Positions 21,175 through 28,920 of a DNA stretch of 64,000 nt are shown piece by piece. The DNA comes from a bacterium SCSIO 12827 (GTDB lineage: Bacteria; Pseudomonadota; Alphaproteobacteria; Rhodospirillales; Casp-alpha2). Made by a program: the position numbers and the translations under genes. The notes under the pieces are model-generated. The model searched no databases. It saw only the letters and a program-made list of their open reading frames with translations, and was not told the DNA's origin. The stretch is from NCBI GenBank assembly GCA_024397995.1, contig CP073746.1, positions 3,160,001 to 3,224,000 of the forward strand, read 5' to 3'. How positions within the stretch are numbered: the stretch's first letter is position 1; every line of letters starts with the position of its first letter.

Positions 21175-22686
21175 ATGTCGGAACTGGCGGCGGTCAAAAG
21201 CCTGCGATATCGCTATGTCCTGGGCTTGGCCGCCATCGCGCTGCTGGTCACGGCGTCGTTCGTCACCATGCATTTCATCATCGACAAACAGTCGGACTAC
21301 GCGCATCTGATCTTCATCGCCGGCGGCCAGAACGGGCAGGCCAACCGCATCGCCCATTTCGCCGGACAGATGGCCTTCGCCCAGGACGAATACGAATACG
21401 AGATTTCCCGCGCCCAGTTGGGCCGTGCCGTCAACGCCATGCAGCGGGCACACCTGCTGCTGCTGACCGGCAACGCGGAGGCCGGGATTCCCCAGGTCAT
21501 GACTGCGGACCTGGAAATTATCTATTTTGACAACACCGTCGGCCTGGACCTAGCAATCAACCGTTTCCTCGACCACGCGCGGGACATCTACGCCATGCGG
21601 TTCGGTGAACTTCGGTTCAATACATCTTCCTACGTGTATCTGATCAACTACGGCCCTCATGTTCTGGAGCCGATGTTGAATTCCGCGGTCGAAGCCTACG
21701 AAGCCTTTTCCCGAAGCGCCATCGGACGAATCAAGCGGTTCGAGACGGGGTTGTGGATATGCGCCCTCTTGGCCCTGCTCGGCGAGGCGCTGTTCATCTA
21801 CCGTCCCCTTGAATCGAAGGTCCGCGCGACGGTTCTGGAATTGGAGACCAAGAACAACGAATTGCGCCGCACCATCATGGACATCGCCCAGGCCCAGACC
21901 GCCATGGAGCGCCAGAAGGACCGTGCCGAGCGCGCCAACCGGGCGAAGACCGAGTTCCTGTCCAACATGAGTCACGAATTGCGCACGCCCTTGAACGCCA
22001 TCATCGGCTTCTCCGGCTCGCTCAAGGAAGGTGTTTACGGGCCGCTTGCCAACGACCGGCAGGAAGAATGCCTGCGCGACATCAATACCTCCGGCAGCCA
22101 CCTTCTGTCCTTGATCAACGATATCCTGGACCTGTCCGCCGCCGAGACGCAGCAGTTGCACCTGAGCGAGACAGAGATCGACTTGGACCGGGTGATCTCC
22201 GAAACATTCCGCATGATCGACGGCGACGTGGCACGCAAAAGCATCCACCTGGGCGCCAATATCGCACCCAACCTGCCCGGCCTGATCGCCGATGAACGGC
22301 GGATCAAGCAGATCCTCCTGAACCTGCTGTCCAATGCGGTGAAATTCACCAGCACAGGCGGGCGGGTGACGGTCGCGGCCTTGCTGCTGGACGGCGGCGG
22401 ACTGCGTCTTGCCGTCACCGACACGGGCATCGGCATGGACGCGGAGGAACTGGAGATTGCGTTGTCACGGTTCGGCCAGGTTGGCCAGACCATGACCCGC
22501 GACCACCAAGGCACGGGCCTTGGCCTGCCGCTCGCGATCGAGTTGGCGAATACCCACGGCGCGACCACCGAAGTCGTCAGCGCCAAGGGTAAGGGAACGC
22601 GCGTGAACGTCGATTTTCCGCCGGCCCGGGTATCCAGCCGGCAGGCCCCACGGCACCGCCCCCTGCCGCGCCTGACCGTGGTCTGA
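21175..22686 (+). CDS. membrane sensor histidine kinase
   Basis: A 503-residue hybrid-free histidine kinase. TM1 is at about residues 14-35 and TM2 at about 191-210, enclosing a periplasmic region of about 150 residues whose start (IAGGQNGQANRIAHFAGQMA) recalls PilJ/NarX-type sensor domains. A coiled coil (LELETKNNELRRTIMDIAQA) leads to HisKA with the phospho-acceptor His near residue 267 (SNMSHELRTPLNAIIGFS), then HATPase with N-box LLNLLSNAVKFT and GTGLGLPLA. No response regulator is adjacent, so it is an orphan kinase whose partner and signal are unknown. Confidence 0.9.
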   Translation: MSELAAVKSLRYRYVLGLAAIALLVTASFVTMHFIIDKQSDYAHLIFIAGGQNGQANRIAHFAGQMAFAQDEYEYEISRAQLGRAVNAMQRAHLLLLTGNAEAGIPQVMTADLEIIYFDNTVGLDLAINRFLDHARDIYAMRFGELRFNTSSYVYLINYGPHVLEPMLNSAVEAYEAFSRSAIGRIKRFETGLWICALLALLGEALFIYRPLESKVRATVLELETKNNELRRTIMDIAQAQTAMERQKDRAERANRAKTEFLSNMSHELRTPLNAIIGFSGSLKEGVYGPLANDRQEECLRDINTSGSHLLSLINDILDLSAAETQQLHLSETEIDLDRVISETFRMIDGDVARKSIHLGANIAPNLPGLIADERRIKQILLNLLSNAVKFTSTGGRVTVAALLLDGGGLRLAVTDTGIGMDAEELEIALSRFGQVGQTMTRDHQGTGLGLPLAIELANTHGATTEVVSAKGKGTRVNVDFPPARVSSRQAPRHRPLPRLTVV

Positions 22687-22843
22687 CCGTCGGGTCTTCT
22701 AGACACAACCCATATTCGCTATCATCCCGCCCAACCCCTTCACGATCCCGCCCGTCCGGGCGCGCATCACCAAGGAAACAAGAAACCAATCTGTTCGCGG
22801 GCGAAGCTACCCGCGCGCGAACGCCTACGGGAGGACTACAGAC

Positions 22844-23722
22844 ATGAATTTGGGATACATCGGACTCGGCATGATGGGTGGCGCGCTGGCGCGGCGGCTG
22901 ATGCGGGAACACAAATTGCGGGTGTTCGATCTGAACCGCGCGGCCGTCGACAGCTTCGCCACCGACGGCGCACAACCGGTCCAGGATCCGGCGTCCCTGG
23001 CCCGCGAATGCGACATCATCCTGACCTGCCTGCCGAGTTCGACCGAGGTCCGTCAGGCGATCTTCGGCCCCGGCGGCCTGATCGAAGGGCTGGAGCCGGG
23101 CAAACTGATCGTCGATCAGACCACGGGCGATCCCAATGAGACCCGCGCCATGGCGGCCGATCTTGCGGAAAAAGGAATTAGCCTGATCGACGCCCCCGTG
23201 TCCGGCGGCCCCCACGGAGCCGAAGCCGGCACCATCGCGATCATGGCCGGCGGGACGAAGGAACAGTTCGACAAAATCCGGCCCTATCTGGAAACCATCA
23301 GCCCCAACATCTTCCACTGCGGCGATGTCGGCGCCGGCCATACCATGAAGCTGGTCAACAACGTGACCAGCGCGTCGATCCGCATCGCCACCTTCGAGGC
23401 CGTGATCATGGGCATGAAGAACGGGCTGAGCCTGGACACCATGATCGAGGTCTTGAGCAAGGGATCAGGGCAGAGCAATGCCTCCAAGATTTCCCTGGCC
23501 CGCATCCGCGACCATGCGCCGGGGACCTTCGCCATGGACCTGATGCACAAGGACGTACGTCTGGCCTGTCAGCTCGGCAATGATTCAGGTGTGCCCATGA
23601 TGGCGTCGAACCTGACCCGCGAGTTCTTCCAGGCCGGCATGCAAACGCTCGGCCCGAAAGCGAGCTGTGACGACATCATCAAGGTGTTGGAACGTAATGC
23701 CGGAGTCTCGTTCACGGACTGA
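22844..23722 (+). CDS. NAD(P)-dependent beta-hydroxyacid dehydrogenase (HIBADH family)
   Basis: A 292-residue member of the 3-hydroxyisobutyrate / tartronate-semialdehyde reductase family. The Rossmann start GYIGLGMMGGALARRLM, the substrate loop DAPVSGGPHGAEAGTIAIMAGG and the catalytic lysine in MKLVNNVTS are all present. It should oxidise a short beta-hydroxyacid, or reduce the matching semialdehyde, in the cytoplasm; the exact substrate cannot be assigned. A GGGAGGA site precedes the start. It stands alone, converging on the DUF1178 gene. Confidence 0.9.
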   Translation: MNLGYIGLGMMGGALARRLMREHKLRVFDLNRAAVDSFATDGAQPVQDPASLARECDIILTCLPSSTEVRQAIFGPGGLIEGLEPGKLIVDQTTGDPNETRAMAADLAEKGISLIDAPVSGGPHGAEAGTIAIMAGGTKEQFDKIRPYLETISPNIFHCGDVGAGHTMKLVNNVTSASIRIATFEAVIMGMKNGLSLDTMIEVLSKGSGQSNASKISLARIRDHAPGTFAMDLMHKDVRLACQLGNDSGVPMMASNLTREFFQAGMQTLGPKASCDDIIKVLERNAGVSFTD

Positions 23723-23744
23723 CGTCCGCGAAAAGGGACGATGG

Positions 23745-24176
23745 TCAGTTGTCGCGGCGCTGGGGGCGGACCGGCAGGCGGAAGAATTCGATGCCTTCCT
23801 CCTCCAGCTCGGCGGCGTCATCGTCCGACGCCTCGCCATAGATACCGCGTTCGTCGGCATCGCCGTAATGAATGGCGCGGGCTTCGTCGGCGAACTGATC
23901 ACCGACGTAGTCGAATTCCTGTTCGACGTTGTCGCGCAGCTTGCCGACCGCGGTCAGGATACGCCGCGCGACCTCGTGCGCCTTGGCTTCGGCGAATTTA
24001 TCCGTATCGGATGACTTGGCGATGCCCGGCGCCATGATCGCCTTGGTCACATCGACGTCGCCGCAATGGGGGCAGGTCACCTGCTGGCGTTTGACCTGGC
24101 GCTCGTAACCGGCGCCGTCACGGAACCAAGCATCGAATTCGTGGTCCTGGCTGCAAATCAGTCGATAGCGGATCAT
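23745..24176 (-). CDS. DUF1178 family protein
   Basis: A 143-residue protein with the DUF1178 signature: MIRYRLICSQDHEFDAWFRDGAGYERQ followed by a CPHCGD zinc-ribbon-like pair and VTKAIMAPGIAK. The C-terminal half is acidic (EEGIEFFRLP). The family is widespread in alpha- and betaproteobacteria and its function is unknown. In many alphaproteobacteria this gene is next to the nitrilase-family and grxC genes; here those are 6 kb away. Confidence 0.85.
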   Translation of the reverse strand: MIRYRLICSQDHEFDAWFRDGAGYERQVKRQQVTCPHCGDVDVTKAIMAPGIAKSSDTDKFAEAKAHEVARRILTAVGKLRDNVEQEFDYVGDQFADEARAIHYGDADERGIYGEASDDDAAELEEEGIEFFRLPVRPQRRDN

Positions 24177-24346
24177 TGCTCGGACTCTTTCTGTGCCGAC
24201 GGCCCCGAAATTCCCGTAGAATCATGCCGTAAGGCGTATTTTTAGGGCCAATCGCGCCTGTTATAGGCGTTTTACCCCCTGAAACATAGTATGAAACGCT
24301 TAACAAAATCCGAATCGCCGGCCCACGAAAGCCCAGGAAACGCCCC

Positions 24347-24952
24347 ATGTCCGACGCCCCCCACCACCTGAAATTCAAGGCCCCTTCGACCTGGATTACG
24401 CGGTTCGCCCCCTTAGCGCCCAAGGGCGGCTCTTCGGGCGGGATGGTGCTTGATCTTGCTGCGGGGGGTGGGCGGCACGCCCGCCATTTTCTGGGTCGGG
24501 GCCATCCGGTGACGGCCGTGGACAAGGACGTCTCGGCCCTGGCCGACCTAGCCCGCGATGAGCGCGCCGAGGTCATCGCCATCGACTTGGAAGACGGCAA
24601 GCCCTGGCCTTTTCCACCCTGTGCCTTCGCCGCGATCGTGGTCAGCAACTATCTGTTCCGCCCGCACTTCGAAGGCCTGATCGCGTCGCTCGAGCCGGGC
24701 GGGGTACTGCTATATGAGACCTTTGCCCGCGGCAATGAGGCCTTCGGGCGGCCGCGCAACCCGGATCACCTGCTGACATCGGGCGAATTACTGGACCTTG
24801 TCCGGGACCGGTTGCAGGTCGTCGCCTATGAACACGGAGAGACGGACGAAGCGCCCCCCGGCGTGAAACAGCGCATCTGCGCGGTCAACGATCTGGGCCT
24901 ATCGGCCCGCGACGATGGCGAACCCGCGCCCCATCCCCTGGCTCTTGGCTGA
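24347..24952 (+). CDS. class I SAM-dependent methyltransferase
   Basis: A 201-residue small methyltransferase. The SAM-binding GMVLDLAAGGGRHARHFLGRGHPVTAVDKD block begins near residue 28, and AIVVSNYLFRPHFEGLIASLEPGGVLLYETFARGNE carries motifs post-I to III. It resembles the TehB/Methyltransf_11 group; the acceptor is unknown. It ends two bases before the stop of the convergent permuted NlpC/P60-type gene, with no room for a separate terminator. Confidence 0.85.
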   Translation: MSDAPHHLKFKAPSTWITRFAPLAPKGGSSGGMVLDLAAGGGRHARHFLGRGHPVTAVDKDVSALADLARDERAEVIAIDLEDGKPWPFPPCAFAAIVVSNYLFRPHFEGLIASLEPGGVLLYETFARGNEAFGRPRNPDHLLTSGELLDLVRDRLQVVAYEHGETDEAPPGVKQRICAVNDLGLSARDDGEPAPHPLALG

Positions 24953-24954
24953 GA

Positions 24955-26085
24955 TCAGAAATTGGCACGCTTTTCGAAAAGGCAATTTCTTAGGCTGTTG
25001 GGAGACATCGTCAAATAAGTGTCCCCTTCAAACAATCCTTCGCGGTGCTTTAAGCGACGGGCCATGGGTGTTAGCGATTCAAAGCAATGTTCGACGAACC
25101 CATCGCACCGGAACTGCCGTGCGTGCTTGTTTTTATAGGCTTGCCCCAGAACACCATATCGACACTTCCCAACCAGACTAAGAGCCGTTCGCACAATCTC
25201 CTGCCGTTCCAAATTAGTCAGTGGTTCGTCCGGGGAAATGTCCGCCGAATATGCGCCCCAAAAACAATTGTGCGCGTTACCGTGCGCCTTGAAGCCGCCA
25301 ACAGTAGAAATAACGCAGTTCTGGCGGCGGTTAATCAGGATGCCCGGTATCCAGAAGTTACCGATCCAAGGTTCCATCTCGACCACCCGATGGGCATCAA
25401 GGTTGGCCACCTCATTCTCGTTCGAATCCGGATCGGGGCCGATGTATATCCCGGTATGCCCGAAACTCTTGAATCCCTTCAGATTCAAATTTCGAAATAG
25501 AACGTCACCGGGCTTGGCATCAGTAATTCCCATGTCCACCACCTCTTTCGCCGCCCCTACAGAAGCCTGTGCCTCATTTGCGAATTCTGCCAAAAACGCC
25601 TCGGGCCGCAGGCCGCGGGCAATGCAGTCGTCCGTATAATCGAGCAACGGCTCGCTACGCACCATATCCCGTGTCAAGGCGGCCAAACGAACCAAAGCGC
25701 TGGGATCGCCGGGCTTTGACAACGCGAATGCGATGCCGATCAGACTGGCCTGCAAGGCTTGGCTGAACTCGTCATCGTTACCCCATGCCTCCCAAACACC
25801 TTTCCCTCGGTCTCTATAAACGTTCAGCACCAACGGATGCGAAATCACACCCAGGATTTGGGCACTAATGATCGCCCGTGCCTTTACATGCTCAAAAGGC
25901 ATGGGCAGGCCCCGTTCCATCGTTTGGAAAATTGCATCCAGGCTATTCAACAGATCCTCGTTGCGCTCGGTTGCAAGTTCGTCTTCGATCTCATCGATGA
26001 TCGGGGCAACCGCGCCGAAAACATCGTAAAGCGAGCCCGCGTCCAATACCCGCAAGAGCTGCGATTGGAATTGATCGATATTCAT
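24955..26085 (-). CDS. protein with C-terminal circularly permuted NlpC/P60-like (papain-fold) domain
   Basis: A 376-residue protein. Residues 1-185 are alpha-helical with no recognisable domain. From about residue 190 the sequence looks like a permuted NlpC/P60 or LRAT-type fold: KPGDVLFR (GDV at 193-195), then SFGHTGIYIG with the candidate catalytic His210, and much later FRCDGFVEHCFE with candidate nucleophile Cys327. His before Cys is the permuted order seen in YiiX/LRAT-like amidases and acyltransferases. No signal peptide or TM is seen, so it is probably cytoplasmic. Base composition is visibly less GC-rich than its neighbours, suggesting recent acquisition. The substrate is unknown: peptide, lipid or acyl-protein are all possible. 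Confidence 0.7.
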   Translation of the reverse strand: MNIDQFQSQLLRVLDAGSLYDVFGAVAPIIDEIEDELATERNEDLLNSLDAIFQTMERGLPMPFEHVKARAIISAQILGVISHPLVLNVYRDRGKGVWEAWGNDDEFSQALQASLIGIAFALSKPGDPSALVRLAALTRDMVRSEPLLDYTDDCIARGLRPEAFLAEFANEAQASVGAAKEVVDMGITDAKPGDVLFRNLNLKGFKSFGHTGIYIGPDPDSNENEVANLDAHRVVEMEPWIGNFWIPGILINRRQNCVISTVGGFKAHGNAHNCFWGAYSADISPDEPLTNLERQEIVRTALSLVGKCRYGVLGQAYKNKHARQFRCDGFVEHCFESLTPMARRLKHREGLFEGDTYLTMSPNSLRNCLFEKRANF

Positions 26086-26137
26086 GACTGGTGACCCTGC
26101 ATGCAGACATTCCGATGCCGGCCAATATACTCTTATA

Positions 26138-26164
26138 AATTAATTTAGAAAATTCTAATTAATT
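26138..26164. repeat. AT-rich inverted repeat at the LysR gene end
   Basis: Arms AATTAATTTAGAA and TTCTAATTAATT pair over 12 bp with one bulged T and a two-base loop. The dyad overlaps the LysR stop codon (26155-26157) and lies 53 bases upstream of the permuted NlpC/P60-type gene start. It could end LysR transcription or serve as an operator or AT-rich promoter element for the next gene; its composition is strikingly unlike the surrounding DNA. Confidence 0.5.
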
Positions 26165-27078
26165 GCATTGGTTGTGGATTCACCAGTTCCGAAATCTTCC
26201 AAATGACGGTGCAGCAGGTCCGTAAATGCCGCGGCACGTTCCCCCAGCGGCCGGGCCGTCGGGAACATTGCCTTCAATTCATAGGTTACCGCCGGGCGGA
26301 ACGGGCGCAGCACCACACCCCGGCCCGCATGGGCCTGCGCCGTCAGGGGGTCGAGCACGCCGACGCCGACGCCGTCGGCGATCAATGGGCAGAGCGAAGC
26401 TGAGAACGAGGATTCGAACACCACGTTCGGGATGATGCCCGCCGCGTCCAGGCAAGCCAGAAACTGCTGCTGCAGGCGGCTGTAGTCGGACAGCACCAGC
26501 AGCGGAACCCCGTCCAGATCCTGTGCCGTGACGGCATCTTTATGAGCAAGCGCGTGATCCTGTGGCAAGACGCAGACCGCCTCGTGCACCGGCAGGGTAC
26601 GGGTCACGACGCCTGGAGAGTCGGCCGGCACCACGGCGACGCCCAAATCACATTGCTGCATGGCAACCAGGTCCAGAACCTCGGGCGAGGAGCCGGTCTT
26701 GAGCGACAGCGCCACCCCCGGCCAGGCTACGTGAAAGGCGCGGATCACCGGCGGCAGGCAAAAGAACGACGGTGCCACCGAAGCGGCGATGCGCAATTCC
26801 CCCTGACGGCGCTGGCGCAGTTCCGCCGCCGCGCGGGCGACACGGTCCAGGCCGTGGAAGCTGCGCTCAACCTCACGGAACAGAGCCACGGCGTCGGGAG
26901 TCGCGATCACCCTCCCGGCCGCGCGCTCGAACAGGGGCAAGCCGATTTCCGCCTCCAGGTCCCGGATCAGGCGGCTGACCGCCGGCTGGGTGATGCCCAT
27001 CAGACCACCGGCGGCGGTCATGCTGCCGGTCTGGAACACGGCGCGAAAGGCTTCAATCTGACGCAGATTGAGGCGCAT
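26155..27078 (-). CDS. LysR family transcriptional regulator
   Basis: A 307-residue LTTR. The winged HTH is at residues 1-60 (LRQIEAFRAVFQTGSMTAAGGLMGITQPAVSRLIRDLEAEIGLPLF), and a PBP2-type effector-binding domain follows. It is divergent from the TauD/TfdA dioxygenase gene, the usual sign that it controls that gene, and a dyad fitting an LTTR site lies between them at 27092-27110. The effector is probably the dioxygenase substrate or product, but nothing in the sequence identifies it. Confidence 0.93.
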   Translation of the reverse strand: MRLNLRQIEAFRAVFQTGSMTAAGGLMGITQPAVSRLIRDLEAEIGLPLFERAAGRVIATPDAVALFREVERSFHGLDRVARAAAELRQRRQGELRIAASVAPSFFCLPPVIRAFHVAWPGVALSLKTGSSPEVLDLVAMQQCDLGVAVVPADSPGVVTRTLPVHEAVCVLPQDHALAHKDAVTAQDLDGVPLLVLSDYSRLQQQFLACLDAAGIIPNVVFESSFSASLCPLIADGVGVGVLDPLTAQAHAGRGVVLRPFRPAVTYELKAMFPTARPLGERAAAFTDLLHRHLEDFGTGESTTNAIN

Positions 27079-27091
27079 GGGGAATGACGCT

Positions 27092-27110
27092 CCATAATAT
27101 TTGGTTATGG
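27092..27110. promoter_or_regulatory. candidate LysR-type operator
   Basis: CCATAA, seven bases, TTATGG: a perfect 6-bp dyad that contains the T-N11-A core expected for LysR regulators. It is 14 bases upstream of the LysR start and 116 bases upstream of the divergent dioxygenase, so it could mediate both autoregulation and activation. Confidence 0.5.
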
Positions 27111-27225
27111 ATGGCTAATATTTTGAATTCGACATTATCCTATGACCGCTGTCAAATCAGTTTCATCGCCGATCCCGCACAGACGGGCACGGCGCAGAGG
27201 AAACCGCCGATCCAAGGAGCCCGCC

Positions 27226-28116
27226 ATGGCCGTCACCGTTAAACAGTTGAATCCCTCCTTCGTGGGCGAGGTTCAGGACATCGACCTGTCCCAGCCCATC
27301 AGCGACGACACCTTCGCCGAAATCCAGGCCGCCATCGACGCCAACGCCGTGCTGATCTTCCACGGGCCGACCCTGGACGAGGATGCGCAGGCCGCCTTCG
27401 CCGAACGGTTCGGGCCGCTTTACGCCGATAACCGGCTGCTCAAAACCGGGCTCAAGGACCGCATCGGGCCCAAGCTGGTCGATATCTCGAACCTGAACGA
27501 AAACAACGAGACAATGGACCGTGGCGACCGCCGGCGCATGTTCGGGCTGGCCAATCAGCTGTGGCACACGGATGCGTCCTTCAAGAAGGTGACGGCGAAA
27601 TATTCGCTGCTGCATGCCCATACGGTGGTGCCCGAGGGCGGCGAGACCCAGTTCGCCGACATGCGCGCCGCCTATGATGCCCTGCCACAAAAGATGAAGG
27701 ACCGGATCGAGGGCATGGTGGCCGAGCACTGCATCGCCACCTCGCGCGCCCAATTGGGCTTCACCGAATTTTCCGACGCGGAACGCGCCGCCCTGCCGCC
27801 GGTTCAGCACGATCTGGTCCGCGTCCACCCCGCGACCGGGCGCAAGGCGCTTTATCTCGCGTCCCATGCCTCGCACATCGTCGGCATGCCCTTGCCCGAG
27901 GGACGTATGCTGATCCGCGACCTGATGGAACACGCGACCCAGCCGCAGTTCGTCCATACCCATACCTGGCGGGTCGGCGATCTGGTGATCTGGGACAACC
28001 GCTGCACCATGCACCGGGCCCGCCCTTACGATCTGGATGCCTACCGCCGCGACATGCGCCGCGCCACGGTCATGGACCCGGATTATATGGAAAACGCCGC
28101 CCAGAAGACCGCGTAA
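27226..28116 (+). CDS. TauD/TfdA family Fe(II)/2-oxoglutarate dioxygenase
   Basis: A 296-residue non-haem iron dioxygenase. The iron ligands are visible: HTD at about 114-116 (LWHTDASFKK) and the distal His near 263 (WDNRCTMHRARPYD), with the 2-oxoglutarate-binding Arg just after it. The closest resemblance is to the TfdA/AtsK-like group that hydroxylates and cleaves aryloxyacetates, sulfonates or sulfate esters; the substrate is uncertain. The ATG at 27226 has AAGGAG upstream. Control by the divergent LysR protein is likely. Confidence 0.88.
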   Translation: MAVTVKQLNPSFVGEVQDIDLSQPISDDTFAEIQAAIDANAVLIFHGPTLDEDAQAAFAERFGPLYADNRLLKTGLKDRIGPKLVDISNLNENNETMDRGDRRRMFGLANQLWHTDASFKKVTAKYSLLHAHTVVPEGGETQFADMRAAYDALPQKMKDRIEGMVAEHCIATSRAQLGFTEFSDAERAALPPVQHDLVRVHPATGRKALYLASHASHIVGMPLPEGRMLIRDLMEHATQPQFVHTHTWRVGDLVIWDNRCTMHRARPYDLDAYRRDMRRATVMDPDYMENAAQKTA

Positions 28117-28133
28117 CCCGTCAACTTCCCGAC

Positions 28134-28177
28134 AACGCGCGCCGCCGCGCCGGATTGATCTCCGGGGCGGCGGCGTT
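28134..28177 (+). terminator. hairpin downstream of the TauD/TfdA gene
   Basis: A GC-rich imperfect inverted repeat, with arms AACGC...GCCGCCGC...CCGGA and TCCGGGGCGGCGGCGTT, starts 17 bases after the dioxygenase stop. Only a weak T-rich stretch (GTTGTTCGTT) follows, so it is a probable but not strong terminator. Confidence 0.5.
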
Positions 28178-28262
28178 GTTCGTTAGTTGCATGGTAACTT
28201 CCTTGATGGCATGATCGGGGCAATTAAGGAATTTTGGGGACCAAAAAGGGGCTTTCGGGGAC

Positions 28263-28862
28263 TTGGCAATATCCGCAGCTAACTCGTGGAAACGACATCT
28301 GATGGCCGCCGCCGCTGTGGCCGCGCTGACCGTTGTCGCCTTTGCCCCCCAGTCGGCGAACGCTGCTTGCGCCCCCACCGACGACTTTGCAGGTGTCCGC
28401 CTGCCCACGACCTGCCTGACCCCGGACGAAAGCCAAGCCGTTCAGATGCGCATGTTCCGCGCCGAACTGGCCGTGGCGGCGCTCAGCTGCCAGCAGCAAT
28501 CCCAGTACAATACCGTGGTGACCCGCCATCAGGACGAACTGGTCCGCGAAGGCCGCGCATTGCGCGGCATTTTCCAGCGCGTCTACCGCGCCGGGGCGGA
28601 ACGGGAACTCAATCGCTTCATCACCCACCTGGCCAATCGCGCGTCATTGAAACGCCTGACGCAGCCGACCTATTGCCAGACCATGGCCCGCGTGTTCCGC
28701 GAAGCCCAGGCCCAGCCGCGTCAGGGGCTTCTCGCCTATATCCAGGGCGTGCCTACGACCACCTCCATGATGGCGTCGGTCACGCCGCCGCCCAGCGCAC
28801 AAGCCCTGGCGGCCATGGATACCGCCGCCGGCAAGCCCGGGAAGCCCGTCATCGACGACTGA
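28263..28862 (+). CDS. secreted protein of unknown function
   Basis: A 199-residue protein. An N-terminal signal peptide is clear: SWKRHLMAAAAVAALTVVAFAPQSANA, with likely cleavage after ANA, giving a mature protein that starts ACAPTDD. The mature part has several cysteines (CAPT, TTCLT, LSCQQQ, TYCQT) that could form disulfides, and a helical middle. I do not recognise the family. The start is uncertain: TTG at 28263 keeps the basic n-region of the signal, while ATG at 28302 would remove it. A strong terminator follows. It is probably periplasmic. Confidence 0.7.
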   Translation: MAISAANSWKRHLMAAAAVAALTVVAFAPQSANAACAPTDDFAGVRLPTTCLTPDESQAVQMRMFRAELAVAALSCQQQSQYNTVVTRHQDELVREGRALRGIFQRVYRAGAERELNRFITHLANRASLKRLTQPTYCQTMARVFREAQAQPRQGLLAYIQGVPTTTSMMASVTPPPSAQALAAMDTAAGKPGKPVIDD

Positions 28863-28891
28863 GGCAAGCCGAAAAAATCCACCCCATCGCC

Positions 28892-28920
28892 AAGCTGCCC
28901 AACGGGCGGCTTTTTTATTT
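28892..28920 (+). terminator. intrinsic terminator of the secreted-protein gene
   Basis: AAGCTGCCC-AAC-GGGCGGCTT forms a 9-bp stem (one G-T pair) followed by a run of Ts. It lies between two convergent genes and its T run overlaps the stop codon of the OmpA-type gene. Confidence 0.85.
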
